Shown: positions 1 through 10,410, counted from the stretch's first letter. The stretch is 64,000 nt of DNA from Lachnospiraceae bacterium (GCA_017556805.1 JAFYMC010000028.1:62001-126000); one strand, 5' to 3'. The notes: generated by a model from the letters alone, not told the origin. Translations and numbers: made by a program.

Positions 1-4
1 TTTT

Positions 5-10
5 TTTGTC
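5..10 (-). promoter_or_regulatory. possible -35 element of a leftward promoter running off the window
   Basis: Read on the minus strand this is a perfect TTGACA followed by an A-run to the window edge. It lies just downstream of the Dabb gene. The matching -10 would lie outside the window, so this is only a candidate. Confidence 0.25.
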
Positions 11-44
11 AAGTTATCCCGTATTTTCATTGGGGTGTTACCTG

Positions 45-347
45 TTATGCCTCATAATCCATGCACAGTCTCACTTCCGTGAACGGACGCACATAGGTAT
101 TCGCTACCGCCACATGGTCCGGATGAGACTGGTATCCCTTTAAGGCTTCCTCGCTCTCCAGTACACTGTCAAGCATTACATCCGCATTGGAAGAAGCCAG
201 TGGCTGTGTGACAATTTCCAGGCTGACAAGGCCCGGCACCTTTCCTTTCAATGCTTCCAGATTCTCCTTCATCTCCCGAAGCACCTTTCCTTTTGCATCT
301 CCCGTTATCTCATCCTTTAATTTCCATAAAATCACATGTTTTACCAT
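45..347 (-). CDS. Dabb (stress-responsive alpha/beta barrel) family protein
   Basis: Small 100-aa protein with the Dabb-domain pattern: it opens MVKHVILWKLKD, has a central GxVPGLVSLEI segment, and ends with a SHPDHVAVANTYVRPF block, typical of ferredoxin-like dimeric alpha/beta barrels. Family members are small cytosolic proteins, some linked to stress or to aromatic cyclisation; no specific reaction can be assigned here. The ATG is preceded by GGAGGGAAACA, a good ribosome binding site. It is monocistronic, with about 100 bp separating it from azlD. Length is normal for the family. Confidence 0.85.
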   Translation of the reverse strand: MVKHVILWKLKDEITGDAKGKVLREMKENLEALKGKVPGLVSLEIVTQPLASSNADVMLDSVLESEEALKGYQSHPDHVAVANTYVRPFTEVRLCMDYEA

Positions 348-453
348 TGTTTCCCTCCTAAACTCAATCCTAATTCTTTCTTTACACTATTATAACACTG
401 AACCGGCCTTTTTCAAGGCCCGGAAATAGTTTACGCATACTTTGCCCGGTTCA

Positions 454-780
454 TCAAAAAATCCATTGCACCAAAAGCATGTAGCACACCGTTCCGCCTC
501 CGATGGAAAGAAGCATATTCCGTTTCCACAGATGCAGTCCCACCACAAGCGCAATCGCTATCAGTTCCGGCAAACCGTGACTTCCCGTGAACACATTTAC
601 ATTTTTCAGGCAATACACCACCAGCATGCCGAAAATAGCGGCCGGTAAGGCCTTTCCCAAATACCGGACATACTTCGGCGTCGGCTTATCCGCCCGGAAC
701 ATAAGAAACGGCAGAAAACGGGTCAGCATGGTAGCAAGGGCACAAAGCCCGATGGTAATTATCTCCTGTCCCAAAGTCAC
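454..780 (-). CDS. azlD: AzlD family branched-chain amino acid export subunit
   Basis: Short hydrophobic protein (108 aa) with about four membrane segments and the family features TRFLPF near residue 20 and [18 protein letters not shown] near residues 42-59. AzlD is the small partner of AzlC in exporters of branched-chain amino acids and analogues. The start is a GTG at 780 that overlaps the azlC stop as GTGA, so the pair is translationally coupled. The ORF ends 106 bp before the Dabb gene. Substrate specificity is inferred from the family only. Confidence 0.88.
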   Translation of the reverse strand: MTLGQEIITIGLCALATMLTRFLPFLMFRADKPTPKYVRYLGKALPAAIFGMLVVYCLKNVNVFTGSHGLPELIAIALVVGLHLWKRNMLLSIGGGTVCYMLLVQWIF

Positions 781-1508
781 AGCAAACCACCCGCCTTCTC
801 AATGGGCTTCCGAAACGCGGTAAGAAAGCACAAAATACAAATCATGGTCGGTATTAAAAAGGAATCCGCACCAAACACAAGCAGGCAGCCCGCAGATACC
901 ATCACCCCGATCAGTGCGGTATAGTGCTTCTTCTCCTTCAGCCACTGTTCCAAAAATATCACCATAAACATGGCTGTCATTACAAAGTCCAGTCCCTCCG
1001 TATTAAAGGTGAGAACACTTCCCAGAAGTCCTCCAAGCGTTGCTCCCGCTACCCAGTAAAACTGATTCAGAACCGTTACAAAAAAATAAAACCAGCCCTT
1101 ATCCACATTCTCCGGAACCTCGGTGGCACAATTAATGGAAAAACTCTCATCACACATTCCGAAAATCAGGTATGCCTTTTTCATCCCTGTTTCTTTATAC
1201 TTTTCCAGCAATGCGATTCCGTAAAACAAATGTCTTGCCTGAATCATTAATGCCATCAAAAAAGTTTGTACCGGAGCAAAACTCCCCAGCAACATCGTTA
1301 CCGTTACAAACTCCAAGGAACCGCCGAAAATCACCAGACTCATACATAGCGGATAAACAAAAGAAAATCCCGATACCTTCATATAAAATCCGTACGACAT
1401 TCCCAAAAATAAAAATCCCATCATAATCGGGATTGTTTTCGGAAATGCTGCAATCAATGCCTTTTTTACGGCACCGCTCCGATTCCTCTTTCCGGTATTT
1501 TCAGACAT
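777..1508 (-). CDS. azlC: AzlC family branched-chain amino acid exporter, large subunit
   Basis: Integral membrane protein of 243 aa. AzlC hallmarks are visible: an [24 protein letters not shown] first helix, a QARHLFYGI motif near residue 90, and [10 protein letters not shown] near residue 116. Family proteins work with AzlD to pump branched-chain amino acids out of the cell. Translation starts at an ATG behind GGAGGAGAAGGGT. A 16-bp hairpin lies just upstream (1526-1565) between this gene and the epimerase gene, so transcription from that gene may be attenuated here. Confidence 0.9.
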   Translation of the reverse strand: MSENTGKRNRSGAVKKALIAAFPKTIPIMMGFLFLGMSYGFYMKVSGFSFVYPLCMSLVIFGGSLEFVTVTMLLGSFAPVQTFLMALMIQARHLFYGIALLEKYKETGMKKAYLIFGMCDESFSINCATEVPENVDKGWFYFFVTVLNQFYWVAGATLGGLLGSVLTFNTEGLDFVMTAMFMVIFLEQWLKEKKHYTALIGVMVSAGCLLVFGADSFLIPTMICILCFLTAFRKPIEKAGGLL

Positions 1509-1525
1509 ACCCTTCTCCTCCGTTC

Positions 1526-1565
1526 AACCATGCCGCCACACCCGGTTCTGTGTGACGGCATGGTT
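1526..1565. terminator. intergenic hairpin between epimerase gene and azlC
   Basis: AACCATGCCG-C-CACAC pairs with GTGTG-A-CGGCATGGTT: a 16-bp stem with one mismatch and an 8-nt loop. On the minus strand, the direction of both flanking genes, it is followed directly by the azlC ribosome binding site rather than a U-run, so it may be an attenuator or stabilising hairpin rather than a simple terminator. Confidence 0.55.
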
Positions 1566-1573
1566 TCTTTCCG

Positions 1574-2593
1574 TTACTTTCCTTGAAGCTTTGCTTTCGC
1601 TTCCTCCTGCACCGCAATGACTTTGTCACACCATGCATCAAATTCCGGGTCCTCTGTCTGAAGCTCCGGATGGGCCAGCACATTGGCAATGACACGTCTC
1701 ACGCCTTCCTCAAACCGCACCGTCGCTACAAACTCCGGCACCGCCCGTTTTACCTTTGTATTATCAAACACAACGGAACATGCCTTATCTCCCAGAAGCG
1801 CACCGGTAAAGTCATACGGTCCTGCCTCCGCAAGAAATGCAGAGGATACATAATATGGCTTAAACGGCACATTCAATGCATCCGCAATGGTCTGATAAAT
1901 CTGATTCCAGGTCAATGTCTCATCGGAAGTAATCTGGAATACTTCTCCGATGGCGTGAGGATTTCCCATCAAGCCGATAAATGCCTTGGCAAAATCCGTA
2001 TTGTGGGTCATGGTCCAAAGAGAAGTACCGTCTCCGTGAACAATCACCGGCTTACCGGAAAGCATACGCTTTACCACCTGCCAGCTTCCCTTGTCTCCGT
2101 GAACTCCCAACGGAACAGAACGCTCGTCATAGGTATGACTCGGGCGGATAATCGTTACCGGAAATCCGTTTTCCCGATACATCTGCATCAAATACTCCTC
2201 ACAGACAATCTTGTTCCGGGAATACTCCCAATAAGGATTTGCAAGAGATGTGCCCTCTGTAATCACATGAGACTTACACGGCTTGTGATAGGCCGATGCG
2301 GAACTGATATACATATACTGCTTTGTCTTTCCTGCAAACAGTCTGTAATCCCGTTCTACCTGACCCTTTCCGAAACCGATAAAATCACATACCACATCAA
2401 AGGAATGCTCCTTTAACAACTCCGCCGCCTCTGCTTCATTGTTAATATCACCCTTGATAATGTTAATATTTTTCGGTAATGCATCATTTCTCGAACCACG
2501 GTTAAACAAATACAGTTCACAATCCGTCTCTGCCAGCTTTCTTGTAATTGCCATGCTGATTGTGCCTGTTCCGCCAATAAAAAGTACCTTCAT
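1574..2593 (-). CDS. NAD-dependent epimerase/dehydratase (extended SDR family)
   Basis: 339-aa extended short-chain dehydrogenase/reductase. The N-terminus carries the Rossmann motif GGTGTIS (residues 8-14), and the FNRGS stretch after beta-2 suggests an NAD(P)-binding loop. A YISSASAY segment followed by YxxxK (YSRNK) gives the catalytic Ser/Tyr/Lys set. Extended SDRs act on nucleotide sugars or related substrates; the exact one cannot be read from sequence. It lies between azlCD and a LacI regulator on the same strand, which hints at a carbohydrate role. The start has AGGAGGAGC upstream. Confidence 0.85.
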   Translation of the reverse strand: MKVLFIGGTGTISMAITRKLAETDCELYLFNRGSRNDALPKNINIIKGDINNEAEAAELLKEHSFDVVCDFIGFGKGQVERDYRLFAGKTKQYMYISSASAYHKPCKSHVITEGTSLANPYWEYSRNKIVCEEYLMQMYRENGFPVTIIRPSHTYDERSVPLGVHGDKGSWQVVKRMLSGKPVIVHGDGTSLWTMTHNTDFAKAFIGLMGNPHAIGEVFQITSDETLTWNQIYQTIADALNVPFKPYYVSSAFLAEAGPYDFTGALLGDKACSVVFDNTKVKRAVPEFVATVRFEEGVRRVIANVLAHPELQTEDPEFDAWCDKVIAVQEEAKAKLQGK

Positions 2594-2703
2594 GTAAGTG
2601 CTCCTCCTGTTGCTTTATTTTGTAAGTTGCAAACATCATTGCATGTTCATATTCCAATGATACTCCATTTTGAGCCGCTTGTCGATACTTATTTTCAAAT
2701 CCG

Positions 2704-3714
2704 CTATAGTTTTCTCACGGTTTTTCCTTCATATACTTCGCCTCCGATGACCACCTGCTCGATAATGGTCGTCTTCGGTTTCTCAATTAACTCAATGAGC
2801 TTACGGGCCGCTTCCTCCCCGATGGCCTCCGTATCCTGGCGAAGCGTCGTTAACTTCGGCTCAATATGACGCCCGATCCGAAGTCCGTCGTATCCCGCCA
2901 CAGAAATATCCTCCGGGATGCGAAGTCCCTTTTCCTTTATGACATTCATTCCTCCGAAGCTGGAAAAATCGTCCGGATAAATAATACAGGTCGGCGGATT
3001 CTTCAGCGCCAGCAATTCCTTTGTAGCCTCTCCCGTTTCTCTCGTACTGCGGTACGCCGCTTCTTTGATATAGTCGTCCGGAATCGAAAGCCCGAACTCT
3101 TCCGCTGTCTTAAAAAAGGAAGACAGACGGTTTTTCGTAACCGCGGAATCCGCACCGTGAATATAAGCAATCTTTTTATGCCCCTGTCCGATAATATAGG
3201 TCAGCAAATCTCTCATACCGGTAACATTGTCGGAAATTACCGCGGCACGTCCGTAGAAGGTATGGTCGATGGTCACCAGCGGAATATCGCTTTTTACCAA
3301 TTCTTCCACCTCCGGATTTTCAAAATCCACGCAGGCAATTACCACTCCGTCAAACCCACGGTAACGACAACGTTCCAAATAACTCATACGTTTTCCTTCC
3401 CCATTTGCCGCGCTGATAAAGGTAATGTCATAGCCTTTTTTTTCCGCAAACTGCTTAAAACTGTTTAATACGTTTGCGAAATAGTCATGGGTCAGACCGC
3501 TCTGAGCTTCATCCACAAACAACACGCCTAAATTATAAGTCCGCTTCGTCTTCAACGCCCGGGCAGAAGAATTCGGGAAATACCCCAACTCCTTTGCCAC
3601 TTTACAAATCCGGGCCTTGGTTTCTTCTCCGATATCCTTATGACCGTTCAAGGCCTTACTTACCGTTGCGATACTGACTCCGCACAGTTCGGAGATATCC
3701 TTCATTGATACCAT
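2704..3714 (-). CDS. LacI family transcriptional regulator
   Basis: 336-aa regulator. The N-terminal helix-turn-helix (residues 1-25, ISELCGVSIATVSKALNG) has the LacI signature, followed by a hinge helix containing NSSARALKT. Residues 60-330 form a periplasmic-binding-protein-like ligand domain (YNLGVLFVDEAQSG, FDGVVIACVDFEN, ISVAGYDGLRIG). It is divergently transcribed from the cellobiose phosphorylase gene and LacI-type palindromes lie in the shared 321-bp interval, so control of that gene by a beta-glucan-derived sugar is a reasonable inference. Its own promoter (3761-3789) contains an AAACGATT half-site, suggesting autoregulation. Confidence 0.92.
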   Translation of the reverse strand: MVSMKDISELCGVSIATVSKALNGHKDIGEETKARICKVAKELGYFPNSSARALKTKRTYNLGVLFVDEAQSGLTHDYFANVLNSFKQFAEKKGYDITFISAANGEGKRMSYLERCRYRGFDGVVIACVDFENPEVEELVKSDIPLVTIDHTFYGRAAVISDNVTGMRDLLTYIIGQGHKKIAYIHGADSAVTKNRLSSFFKTAEEFGLSIPDDYIKEAAYRSTRETGEATKELLALKNPPTCIIYPDDFSSFGGMNVIKEKGLRIPEDISVAGYDGLRIGRHIEPKLTTLRQDTEAIGEEAARKLIELIEKPKTTIIEQVVIGGEVYEGKTVRKL

Positions 3715-3760
3715 AGTATTATCCTCTCCTTGGGCTTGCTCTTCTCACTTCTACACGCAC

Positions 3761-3789
3761 ATAACAACTTTACTTAATCGTTTTCGTAA
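3761..3789 (-). promoter_or_regulatory. promoter of the lacI-type gene
   Basis: On the minus strand TTACGA (3784-3789), a 17-bp spacer and TGTTAT (3761-3766). The spacer holds AAACGATT, half of a LacI-family operator. It lies 47 bp upstream of the start codon. Confidence 0.5.
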
Positions 3790-3893
3790 CGTAATCATAC
3801 AGCATATTCCATATTTTTGCAAGTTATTTTTTAAATTTTTTGTTGAATTAATTCAAACTTTCTACTGTATTTCTAAGTTTTTTTATTTTATGG

Positions 3894-3922
3894 TTGCTTT
3901 TTTTGCAGTCTTTGTGTATAAT
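3894..3922 (+). promoter_or_regulatory. promoter of the cellobiose phosphorylase gene
   Basis: TTGCTT (3894-3899), 17-bp spacer and a perfect TATAAT (3917-3922). The predicted start is near 3929, giving a leader of about 107 nt. Together with the lacI promoter and operators this accounts for the 321-bp divergent intergenic region. Confidence 0.8.
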
Positions 3923-3963
3923 GCGAATAAAGGAACGTGTTAAACATATGGTTTTATGCTTAC

Positions 3964-3988
3964 TTAAACGTTTAACTTAACCGTTAAC
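3964..3988 (+). promoter_or_regulatory. LacI-family operators (two adjacent palindromes)
   Basis: A perfect 12-bp palindrome TTAAACGTTTAA (3964-3975), with the central CG typical of LacI-family sites, is followed at once by a near-palindrome TTAACCGTTAAC (3977-3988). Both lie about 35-60 bp downstream of the predicted transcription start, a position expected for roadblock repression by the divergent LacI protein. Confidence 0.65.
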
Positions 3989-4035
3989 CTTTCAGAGAAA
4001 GAATGTAGAGAATGAGATGAAAAGGAGCAACTACT

Positions 4036-6471
4036 ATGAAATTCGGTTATTTCGATGATGTCAACAAAGAATACGTGATTACCACTCCGAAAACTCCGCT
4101 TCCGTGGATTAACTATTTAGGCTGCAACGATTTCTTCAGCCTGATTTCCAACACTTGCGGCGGATATACCTTTTATAAGGATGCAAAGCTCCTTCGTCTG
4201 ACCAGATATCGTTACAACGACATTCCGGCAGATACCAACGGTAAATATCTCTACATAAAGGACGGCGACACCGTTTGGAATCCGGGTTGGCAGCCGACCA
4301 AGACAGAGCTTGACGCTTACGAGTGCAGACACGGTATCGGATACAGCCGTTTCACCGGCAAGAAGAATGGCGTAGAGGCTTCCGTTCTTACCTTCGTTCC
4401 GATGAATGATACCTGTGAAGTCAGTCAGCTTACCCTTACCAATACTTCCGCAGCAAAGAAGGAATTACAGCTCTTCTCTTACGTTGAGTGGTGCCTTTGG
4501 AACGCGGATGATGATATGAAGAATTTCCAGAGAAACTTAAGTACCGGTGAAGTCGAAGTGGTAGGTTCTACCATTTTCCACAAAACCGAGTACAGAGAGC
4601 GTCGTAATCACTACGCAGTTTACTCCGTAAATACCGCTGTGGATGCCTTCGATACCAGCCGTGATGCTTTCCTCGGTGCATACCGCTCCGCAGCAAATCC
4701 GGAAGCCATCGAAAACGGTGCTTGTACCAATTCCATGGCAAGCGGTTGGTCTCCGATTGCTTCTCACCAGATTAATGTTTCTTTAAATCCGGGCGAGACC
4801 AAGACCTTCATCTTCGTATTAGGTTATATCGAGAATCCGCAGGATGAGAAGTGGGAGTCCCACAATATTATCAACAAGAAGCCGGCAAACGCTATGCTTG
4901 CCCGCTATCAGACCGATGCGGATGTTGAAAAGGCATTTGCAGAGCTTGCGGCATACTGGGAGAAGCTTCTTTCCAAGTATACCGTATCTTCCGACAACGA
5001 CAAGGTAAACCGTATGGTAAATATCTGGAACCAGTATCAGTGTATGGTTACCTTTAATATGTCCCGTTCCGCTTCTTATTACGAATCCGGTATCGGCCGT
5101 GGTATGGGCTTCCGTGACTCCTGTCAGGATCTCCTCGGTTTCGTACACCTGATTCCGGACCGTGCAAGAGAGCGTATCATCGATATCGCTTCCACCCAGT
5201 TTGAGGATGGCAGCGCATACCATCAGTACCAGCCGCTTACCAAGAAGGGTAACGCAGACATCGGCAGCGGTTTCAACGATGACCCGTTATGGCTCATTGC
5301 AGGTACCTCCGCTTACGTACGAGAGACCGGTGATATCTCTATCTTAAACGAGACCGTGCCGTATGACAACGACATGTCCGTAGCAACGTCCTTAATGGAG
5401 CACTTAAAGCGTTCCTTAGACTATATTATCAATCACAAGGGTCCGCACAACTTACCTTTAATCGGTCGCGCAGACTGGAACGATTGTCTCAACTTAAACT
5501 GCTTCTCCGAGCATCCGGGTGAGTCCTTCCAGACCTTCGGTCCGAGTGAAGGCCCGGTGGCAGAGTCCGTATTCATCGCAGGTATGTTTGTAAAGTACGG
5601 TGAAGAGTACGCACAGCTTGCCGAGCTTCTCGGCGATACCGCTGAGGCAGAGCGTGCTCGTAAAGAAGTAAAGGTTATGTACGATGCTATCCTGGCTGAC
5701 GGTTGGGACGGCGAATGGTTCGTTCGTGCTTACGATGCTTACAGCAATAAGGTAGGTTCCAAGGAATGTGAAGAAGGTCAGATTTTCATCGAGCCGCAGG
5801 GCTTCTGCGTACTTGCAGGTGTGGGCGTAGAAGAAGGTCTTGCCAAGAAGGCATTAGACTCCGTAAAGGAGCGTCTCGATACCAAGTACGGCGTTATGAT
5901 TTTACAGCCGGCTTATACCAAGTATCACTTAGAGCTTGGCGAAATCACCTCCTACCCGCCGGGATACAAGGAAAATGCAGGTATCTTCTGCCACAACAAC
6001 CCGTGGGTATCCATCGCAGAGACCGTTATCGGCAGAGGTGACCGTGCCTTCGAAATTTATCAGAAGACCTGTCCGGCTTACGTAGAAGAAATCAGTGAAA
6101 TCCATCGTACCGAGCCGTATGTATATTCTCAGATGGTTGCCGGCCGTGATGCAAAGTTCCATGGCGAGGCAAAGAACAGCTGGCTCACCGGTACCGCAGC
6201 ATGGACCTTCGTAAACATCTCCCAGTATATCTTAGGTGTTTATCCGACCCACAACGGACTTTCCGTTAATCCGTGTGTGCCGAAGGGCTTCGGCGATTTC
6301 ACTTTAACCAGAGCATTCCGCGAAGGCGTTTACAACATTACCGTAAAGAATCCGCAGAATGTAGAAAAGGGCGTTGTTTCCCTTACTGTAGACGGTGTAC
6401 AGGTAGACGGCCACGTTATCCCGTATGTAAAGGGCAAGACCGAATACAACGTTACCGTAACCATGGGCTAA
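4036..6471 (+). CDS. cellobiose phosphorylase (GH94)
   Basis: 811-aa cytoplasmic GH94 phosphorylase without signal peptide. Family blocks are the N-terminal [18 protein letters not shown], the [18 protein letters not shown] segment, and the active-site region [23 protein letters not shown], where the Asp of GFNDDP is the general acid. These match cellobiose phosphorylases (cellobiose + Pi to glucose-1-phosphate + glucose) more closely than cellodextrin or chitobiose enzymes, but substrate preference is inferred. It has its own strong promoter with LacI operators and an AAAGGAG ribosome binding site. The gene strongly prefers codons such as AAG and TTC, as argG does, suggesting high expression. 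Confidence 0.92.
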   Translation: MKFGYFDDVNKEYVITTPKTPLPWINYLGCNDFFSLISNTCGGYTFYKDAKLLRLTRYRYNDIPADTNGKYLYIKDGDTVWNPGWQPTKTELDAYECRHGIGYSRFTGKKNGVEASVLTFVPMNDTCEVSQLTLTNTSAAKKELQLFSYVEWCLWNADDDMKNFQRNLSTGEVEVVGSTIFHKTEYRERRNHYAVYSVNTAVDAFDTSRDAFLGAYRSAANPEAIENGACTNSMASGWSPIASHQINVSLNPGETKTFIFVLGYIENPQDEKWESHNIINKKPANAMLARYQTDADVEKAFAELAAYWEKLLSKYTVSSDNDKVNRMVNIWNQYQCMVTFNMSRSASYYESGIGRGMGFRDSCQDLLGFVHLIPDRARERIIDIASTQFEDGSAYHQYQPLTKKGNADIGSGFNDDPLWLIAGTSAYVRETGDISILNETVPYDNDMSVATSLMEHLKRSLDYIINHKGPHNLPLIGRADWNDCLNLNCFSEHPGESFQTFGPSEGPVAESVFIAGMFVKYGEEYAQLAELLGDTAEAERARKEVKVMYDAILADGWDGEWFVRAYDAYSNKVGSKECEEGQIFIEPQGFCVLAGVGVEEGLAKKALDSVKERLDTKYGVMILQPAYTKYHLELGEITSYPPGYKENAGIFCHNNPWVSIAETVIGRGDRAFEIYQKTCPAYVEEISEIHRTEPYVYSQMVAGRDAKFHGEAKNSWLTGTAAWTFVNISQYILGVYPTHNGLSVNPCVPKGFGDFTLTRAFREGVYNITVKNPQNVEKGVVSLTVDGVQVDGHVIPYVKGKTEYNVTVTMG

Positions 6472-6529
6472 ACCCAAACCTAATTACGCTTATATCAATT
6501 TTTTGTTTATTCATTCCTTTCTTTCTCGC

Positions 6530-6563
6530 AAACAGCCTCCGGTCAAACCCCCGGAGGCTGTTT
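6530..6563. terminator. bidirectional terminator between GH94 and enolase genes
   Basis: Perfect 13-bp stem AAACAGCCTCCGG/CCGGAGGCTGTTT with an 8-nt loop between two convergent genes. T-rich flanks are present on both sides. Confidence 0.85.
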
Positions 6564-6583
6564 CACTTTCTCTTTTACCAATC

Positions 6584-7855
6584 CTACTTTCCACCACGCA
6601 GTTCGGCTTCGATTTGTAACAAGCGGTTGTATTTTGCGGTTCTCTCTCCGCGGCACGGTGCTCCGGTCTTAATAAACCCGGTATTTAACCCCACTGCCAA
6701 ATCGGCAATCGTGGTATCCTCCGTCTCTCCGCTACGGTGTGACATGATGGCACGGTATCCGTTTTCCGTGGCAATCCGGATAGCTTCCATGGTTTCCGAT
6801 AAGGAACCGATTTGATTCGGCTTAATTAAAATCGCATTTGCAGCCTCGTTCTTTATTCCGTATCGCAGCCGCTTCGGATTTGTCACAAACAAATCGTCTC
6901 CTACCAGCATCACACGGTTTCCGATTCGCTGCGTCAGCATTCTCCAACCGTCCCAGTCTTCTTCATCCAACGGGTCCTCCAGGGAATAAATCGGATACTT
7001 CTTTGTTAACGTATCCCAATGCTCCATGAGGCCCTCCGAAGTAAATACTTCACCTTTTTTCGGCAACCGGTAAGAAAACTGGCCGCTGCTTTTCTTTTCT
7101 TCCTTCCATTCGGAAGCAGCCACATCCAGGGAAATCATAAAATCCTTCCCCTCACCGGCGGTATAACCTGCCCGCTCAATAGCAGCAAGAATCAGCTCAA
7201 TCGCCTCTTCCTCACTGTTTAAATCCGGTGCAAAGCCACCCTCGTCGCCGATTCCCGTAGAAAGCCCCTTCTCTTCCAAAATAGACGCCAAAGCATGATA
7301 GACCTCACAGCACCGGCGCAGTCCCACGCAAAAGCGCTCCGCTCCCACCGGCAAAATCATAAACTCCTGTACGTCCAGATTGTTTCCCGCATGACGTCCG
7401 CCGTTTAAAATATTCATCATCGGAAGCGGCATCTTTCTTCCGTTTAGGCCTCCCACATAACGATACAGCGGCATTTTCAGTCCGTCCGCCTCCGCTTTTG
7501 CCAAAGCAAGGGATACCGCCAGAATCGCATTGGCTCCCAATCTGCTCTTATTCTCCGTACCATCCAACACCTGCATCGCTTCATCTGCCCGCTCTTGACA
7601 GTAGCCGTCTTTTCCGGTCAACAAGGTGGCAATATCCTCATTCACATGAGCCACAGCCGTTTTTACACCCTTTCCGTTGTAACGCTCCTTGTCACCGTCT
7701 CGCAATTCCACTGCCTCAAAGGCACCGGTAGATGCGCCGGACGGCACCGCCGCAGTTCCGCAGCCTCCGTTTTCCAAAATCACGGTAGCCTCCACCGTAG
7801 GATTGGCACGGGAATCTAAAATCTCTCTTCCTCTGATCTGTTTAATTTTACTCAT
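6584..7855 (-). CDS. eno: enolase (phosphopyruvate hydratase)
   Basis: Converts 2-phosphoglycerate to phosphoenolpyruvate in glycolysis. All key motifs are present: [17 protein letters not shown] near the N-terminus, [10 protein letters not shown] with the catalytic Glu, a metal-binding [14 protein letters not shown], the catalytic Lys in [19 protein letters not shown], and the substrate Lys in FIKTGAP. I choose the ATG at 7855 (MSKIKQIRG) because AGGAGG lies 8 nt upstream; an in-frame TTG at 7861 is too close to it. The protein is 423 aa, normal for bacteria. It is monocistronic and convergent with the GH94 gene. Confidence 0.97.
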   Translation of the reverse strand: MSKIKQIRGREILDSRANPTVEATVILENGGCGTAAVPSGASTGAFEAVELRDGDKERYNGKGVKTAVAHVNEDIATLLTGKDGYCQERADEAMQVLDGTENKSRLGANAILAVSLALAKAEADGLKMPLYRYVGGLNGRKMPLPMMNILNGGRHAGNNLDVQEFMILPVGAERFCVGLRRCCEVYHALASILEEKGLSTGIGDEGGFAPDLNSEEEAIELILAAIERAGYTAGEGKDFMISLDVAASEWKEEKKSSGQFSYRLPKKGEVFTSEGLMEHWDTLTKKYPIYSLEDPLDEEDWDGWRMLTQRIGNRVMLVGDDLFVTNPKRLRYGIKNEAANAILIKPNQIGSLSETMEAIRIATENGYRAIMSHRSGETEDTTIADLAVGLNTGFIKTGAPCRGERTAKYNRLLQIEAELRGGK

Positions 7856-7963
7856 TTCCAAGTCCTCCTATCGCTTCCATTGTTCCCCTGTCATGCATAC
7901 TTTATACTCCTTTGCGGCATAATTGTTCTGCAAAACATTCTTTTCCGAATATTTGCGATATCC

Positions 7964-7992
7964 TTGTCAGATACCGAAGAAGATGCTATACT
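7964..7992 (+). promoter_or_regulatory. promoter of the M32 carboxypeptidase gene
   Basis: TTGTCA (7964-7969), 17-bp spacer and TATACT (7987-7992), ending about 50 bp before the start codon. Confidence 0.75.
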
Positions 7993-8041
7993 GTAATAGA
8001 TTTTATATGCGTTCCATCGTGTACACGCAGAAAGGACTTAT

Positions 8042-9547
8042 ATGAATCCGTATTATGAACAGCTGCTCCCTTATTTAGAGCGTAATCATGCTTATCAGAC
8101 CGCCCTGGCCCTTTTGTCCTGGGATACAGAGACCCTGGCACCGCCTGCTGCTTCGGAATACACGGCAAAATCGGTGGGCATTCTGTCAGAAGAAGCATAC
8201 CATATTTTGATTTGCGACGAGGTGGAAGCCTTGCTTAAAAAGCTGTCCTCCGAAAAAGAACAAAAAAATCTCAGCACCTCAGAGCAGGCTGTTGTACGTC
8301 TCCTTCAAAAAGAATATAAAAAGCTCTCCTGCATTCCGGCAAAAGAATACAGAGAGTTTTCCGAATTATGCGCTACGGCACAGGTTGCTTATTGCCGCGC
8401 CAAGCAAAACGCAACGTTTGAAGACTTTGCTCCGACACTGGAACGGTTAATCGATTATACCCATCGTTTTGCCTCTTACCGCGCAAAAAAGGGCGACAAC
8501 CTTTACGACCTTTTATTGGACGAGTACGAAGAAGGCTTTACCACCGAAGTACTGGATGACTTTTTCAAAAAACTCCGGGAGGCCGTTGTCCCTCTTATCA
8601 AACAGGTCGTAGCAAAAAACGATACAGTTTGCAAGGACTATAACTCCCGCAATTATCCGGCAGAGATTCAGGAAGGCTTTTGTCTCTATCTTTCCGGCTA
8701 TCTCGGGTTTGATTTTAACCGTGGCGTCATTGCGGAAAGCGAGCATCCATTTACCACTTCCCTGCATAACCACGATGTGCGCATTACCAATCACTATTAC
8801 GAGGACAATCTGGAAAGCGGTATCTTTTCCGCCATCCACGAAACCGGACATGCCCTCTATGAAATGGGCGTAGAAGATACCCTTTCCGGCACTCCGGCCG
8901 GTTCCGGTATTTCCATGGGAATGCACGAATCCCAGTCCCGTTTTTACGAAAATGTCATCGGACGAAGCAAGGAATTCTGGATACCGCTTTTTTCAAAGCT
9001 TCAGCAAACGTATCCGACGGAGTTATCCGATGTTTCTTTGGATGACTTTATCAAAGGAATCAACAAAGCAGAACCGGGGCCGATTCGTATCGAAGCGGAC
9101 GAACTGACCTATCCGCTGCATATTTTAATCCGGTACGAACTGGAGAAAGATATTTTTTCCGGGAAATGCAAGGTGTCCGATCTTCCGAAGCTTTGGAACC
9201 AAAAGTACCAAGACTACCTGGGGATTACTCCGCAAAATGACGCAGAAGGCGTTTTACAGGACATACACTGGGCAATGGCAAACTTCGGTTATTTTCCGTC
9301 CTACGCCATCGGGTCCGCCATTGCGGCGCAAATTTACAATCACATGATTCATCAGATGCCGTTAAACGATTATCTGACGGAAGGAAACATGGTACCGATT
9401 CGCGAATACTTACGGGATCATATTCACAAATACGGTGCGGTTTATCCTACCAACGAGTTACTGAAGAAATTCACCGGCGAAGAATTTAACCCGGACTATT
9501 ACATTCGCTATCTAACCGATAAATATACCAAACTATACAACCTATAA
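8042..9547 (+). CDS. M32 family carboxypeptidase (thermostable carboxypeptidase 1 type)
   Basis: Zinc metallocarboxypeptidase of 501 aa. The HEXXH zinc motif is seen as AIHETGHALYE, followed by the M32 signatures GMHESQSRFYEN and IRIEADELTYPLHI, which carry the third ligand region and substrate-binding residues. M32 enzymes release C-terminal residues from peptides in the cytosol; no signal peptide is present. The next gene begins 15 bp after the stop, so the two probably form an operon. Length is normal for the family. Confidence 0.93.
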   Translation: MNPYYEQLLPYLERNHAYQTALALLSWDTETLAPPAASEYTAKSVGILSEEAYHILICDEVEALLKKLSSEKEQKNLSTSEQAVVRLLQKEYKKLSCIPAKEYREFSELCATAQVAYCRAKQNATFEDFAPTLERLIDYTHRFASYRAKKGDNLYDLLLDEYEEGFTTEVLDDFFKKLREAVVPLIKQVVAKNDTVCKDYNSRNYPAEIQEGFCLYLSGYLGFDFNRGVIAESEHPFTTSLHNHDVRITNHYYEDNLESGIFSAIHETGHALYEMGVEDTLSGTPAGSGISMGMHESQSRFYENVIGRSKEFWIPLFSKLQQTYPTELSDVSLDDFIKGINKAEPGPIRIEADELTYPLHILIRYELEKDIFSGKCKVSDLPKLWNQKYQDYLGITPQNDAEGVLQDIHWAMANFGYFPSYAIGSAIAAQIYNHMIHQMPLNDYLTEGNMVPIREYLRDHIHKYGAVYPTNELLKKFTGEEFNPDYYIRYLTDKYTKLYNL

Positions 9548-9562
9548 AGAGAGGCACTACAA

Positions 9563-10381
9563 ATGAAACACAAGATTCTCGTTTTAGACATTGACGGTAC
9601 ACTGACCAATTCAAAAAAAGAAATCACCGATTCCACAAAAAAGGCGCTTTACGCTCTGCAGGCGGCGGGCTATTCACTGGCGATTGCCTCCGGCAGACCG
9701 ACCGCAGGAGTCGAACCGATTGCAAAGGAGTGTAAACTGGACGAATACTGCGGATATATTATCTCTTTCAACGGAGCCCGGATTGTCCGTTTCTCCACCG
9801 GAGAAATCATTTACAATAACACGCTCCCACAGCAGTTCATTCCGCAGATTTATGAGGTTGCAAAGGAACGCGGTGTCGGCATGATAACCTATGATCCGAA
9901 CGATAACTTGATTACCGGTACCAAAACAGATAAATATATGGAACTGGAAGCCAGGATTAACCGCCGCGATATCCATCAGGTGCAGGATTTTATGGGTGCT
10001 ATTAAATTCCCGGTCAATAAATGCCTGATCAGCGGCGAGCCGGAGGTGCTGGCACCTCTCACGGAAGAACTGAAAAAGCGTTATTACGGTGTACTGAATA
10101 TTTACCGTTCCGAACCGTTCTTCCTTGAAATCATGCCGCCGATGGTGGACAAGGCCCACGCCTTAGAGCGCCTTTTACCGTCTCTTGGCATCAGTAGAGA
10201 AGAATGTGTATGCTGCGGCGACGGCTACAATGACATTACCATGTTAGAGTATGCAGGCTTAGGCGTGGCAATGGCAAATGCACAACCGGAAGTACGGGAA
10301 GCCGCGGATATCATTACTCTTTCCAATGATGAGGACGGACTGGTTCCGGTTATCCGCACTTACTTTTTAGATGCCGAATAA
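9563..10381 (+). CDS. Cof-type HAD-IIB sugar-phosphate phosphatase
   Basis: 272-aa haloacid-dehalogenase-type hydrolase. Motif I is LDIDGTLTNSKKEI (Asp nucleophile and acid/base), motif II is AIASGRP, and motifs III/IV are the conserved Lys region and CCGDGYNDITMLEYAGLGVAMANA. The cap between residues 85 and 190 is of the IIB type. Such enzymes dephosphorylate sugar phosphates or cofactors such as PLP and FMN; the substrate here is unknown. It is co-transcribed with the carboxypeptidase gene and followed by a strong terminator. Confidence 0.88.
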   Translation: MKHKILVLDIDGTLTNSKKEITDSTKKALYALQAAGYSLAIASGRPTAGVEPIAKECKLDEYCGYIISFNGARIVRFSTGEIIYNNTLPQQFIPQIYEVAKERGVGMITYDPNDNLITGTKTDKYMELEARINRRDIHQVQDFMGAIKFPVNKCLISGEPEVLAPLTEELKKRYYGVLNIYRSEPFFLEIMPPMVDKAHALERLLPSLGISREECVCCGDGYNDITMLEYAGLGVAMANAQPEVREAADIITLSNDEDGLVPVIRTYFLDAE

Positions 10382-10410
10382 AGAGTTCACCGTGATTCAA
10401 GCACAAAAAG

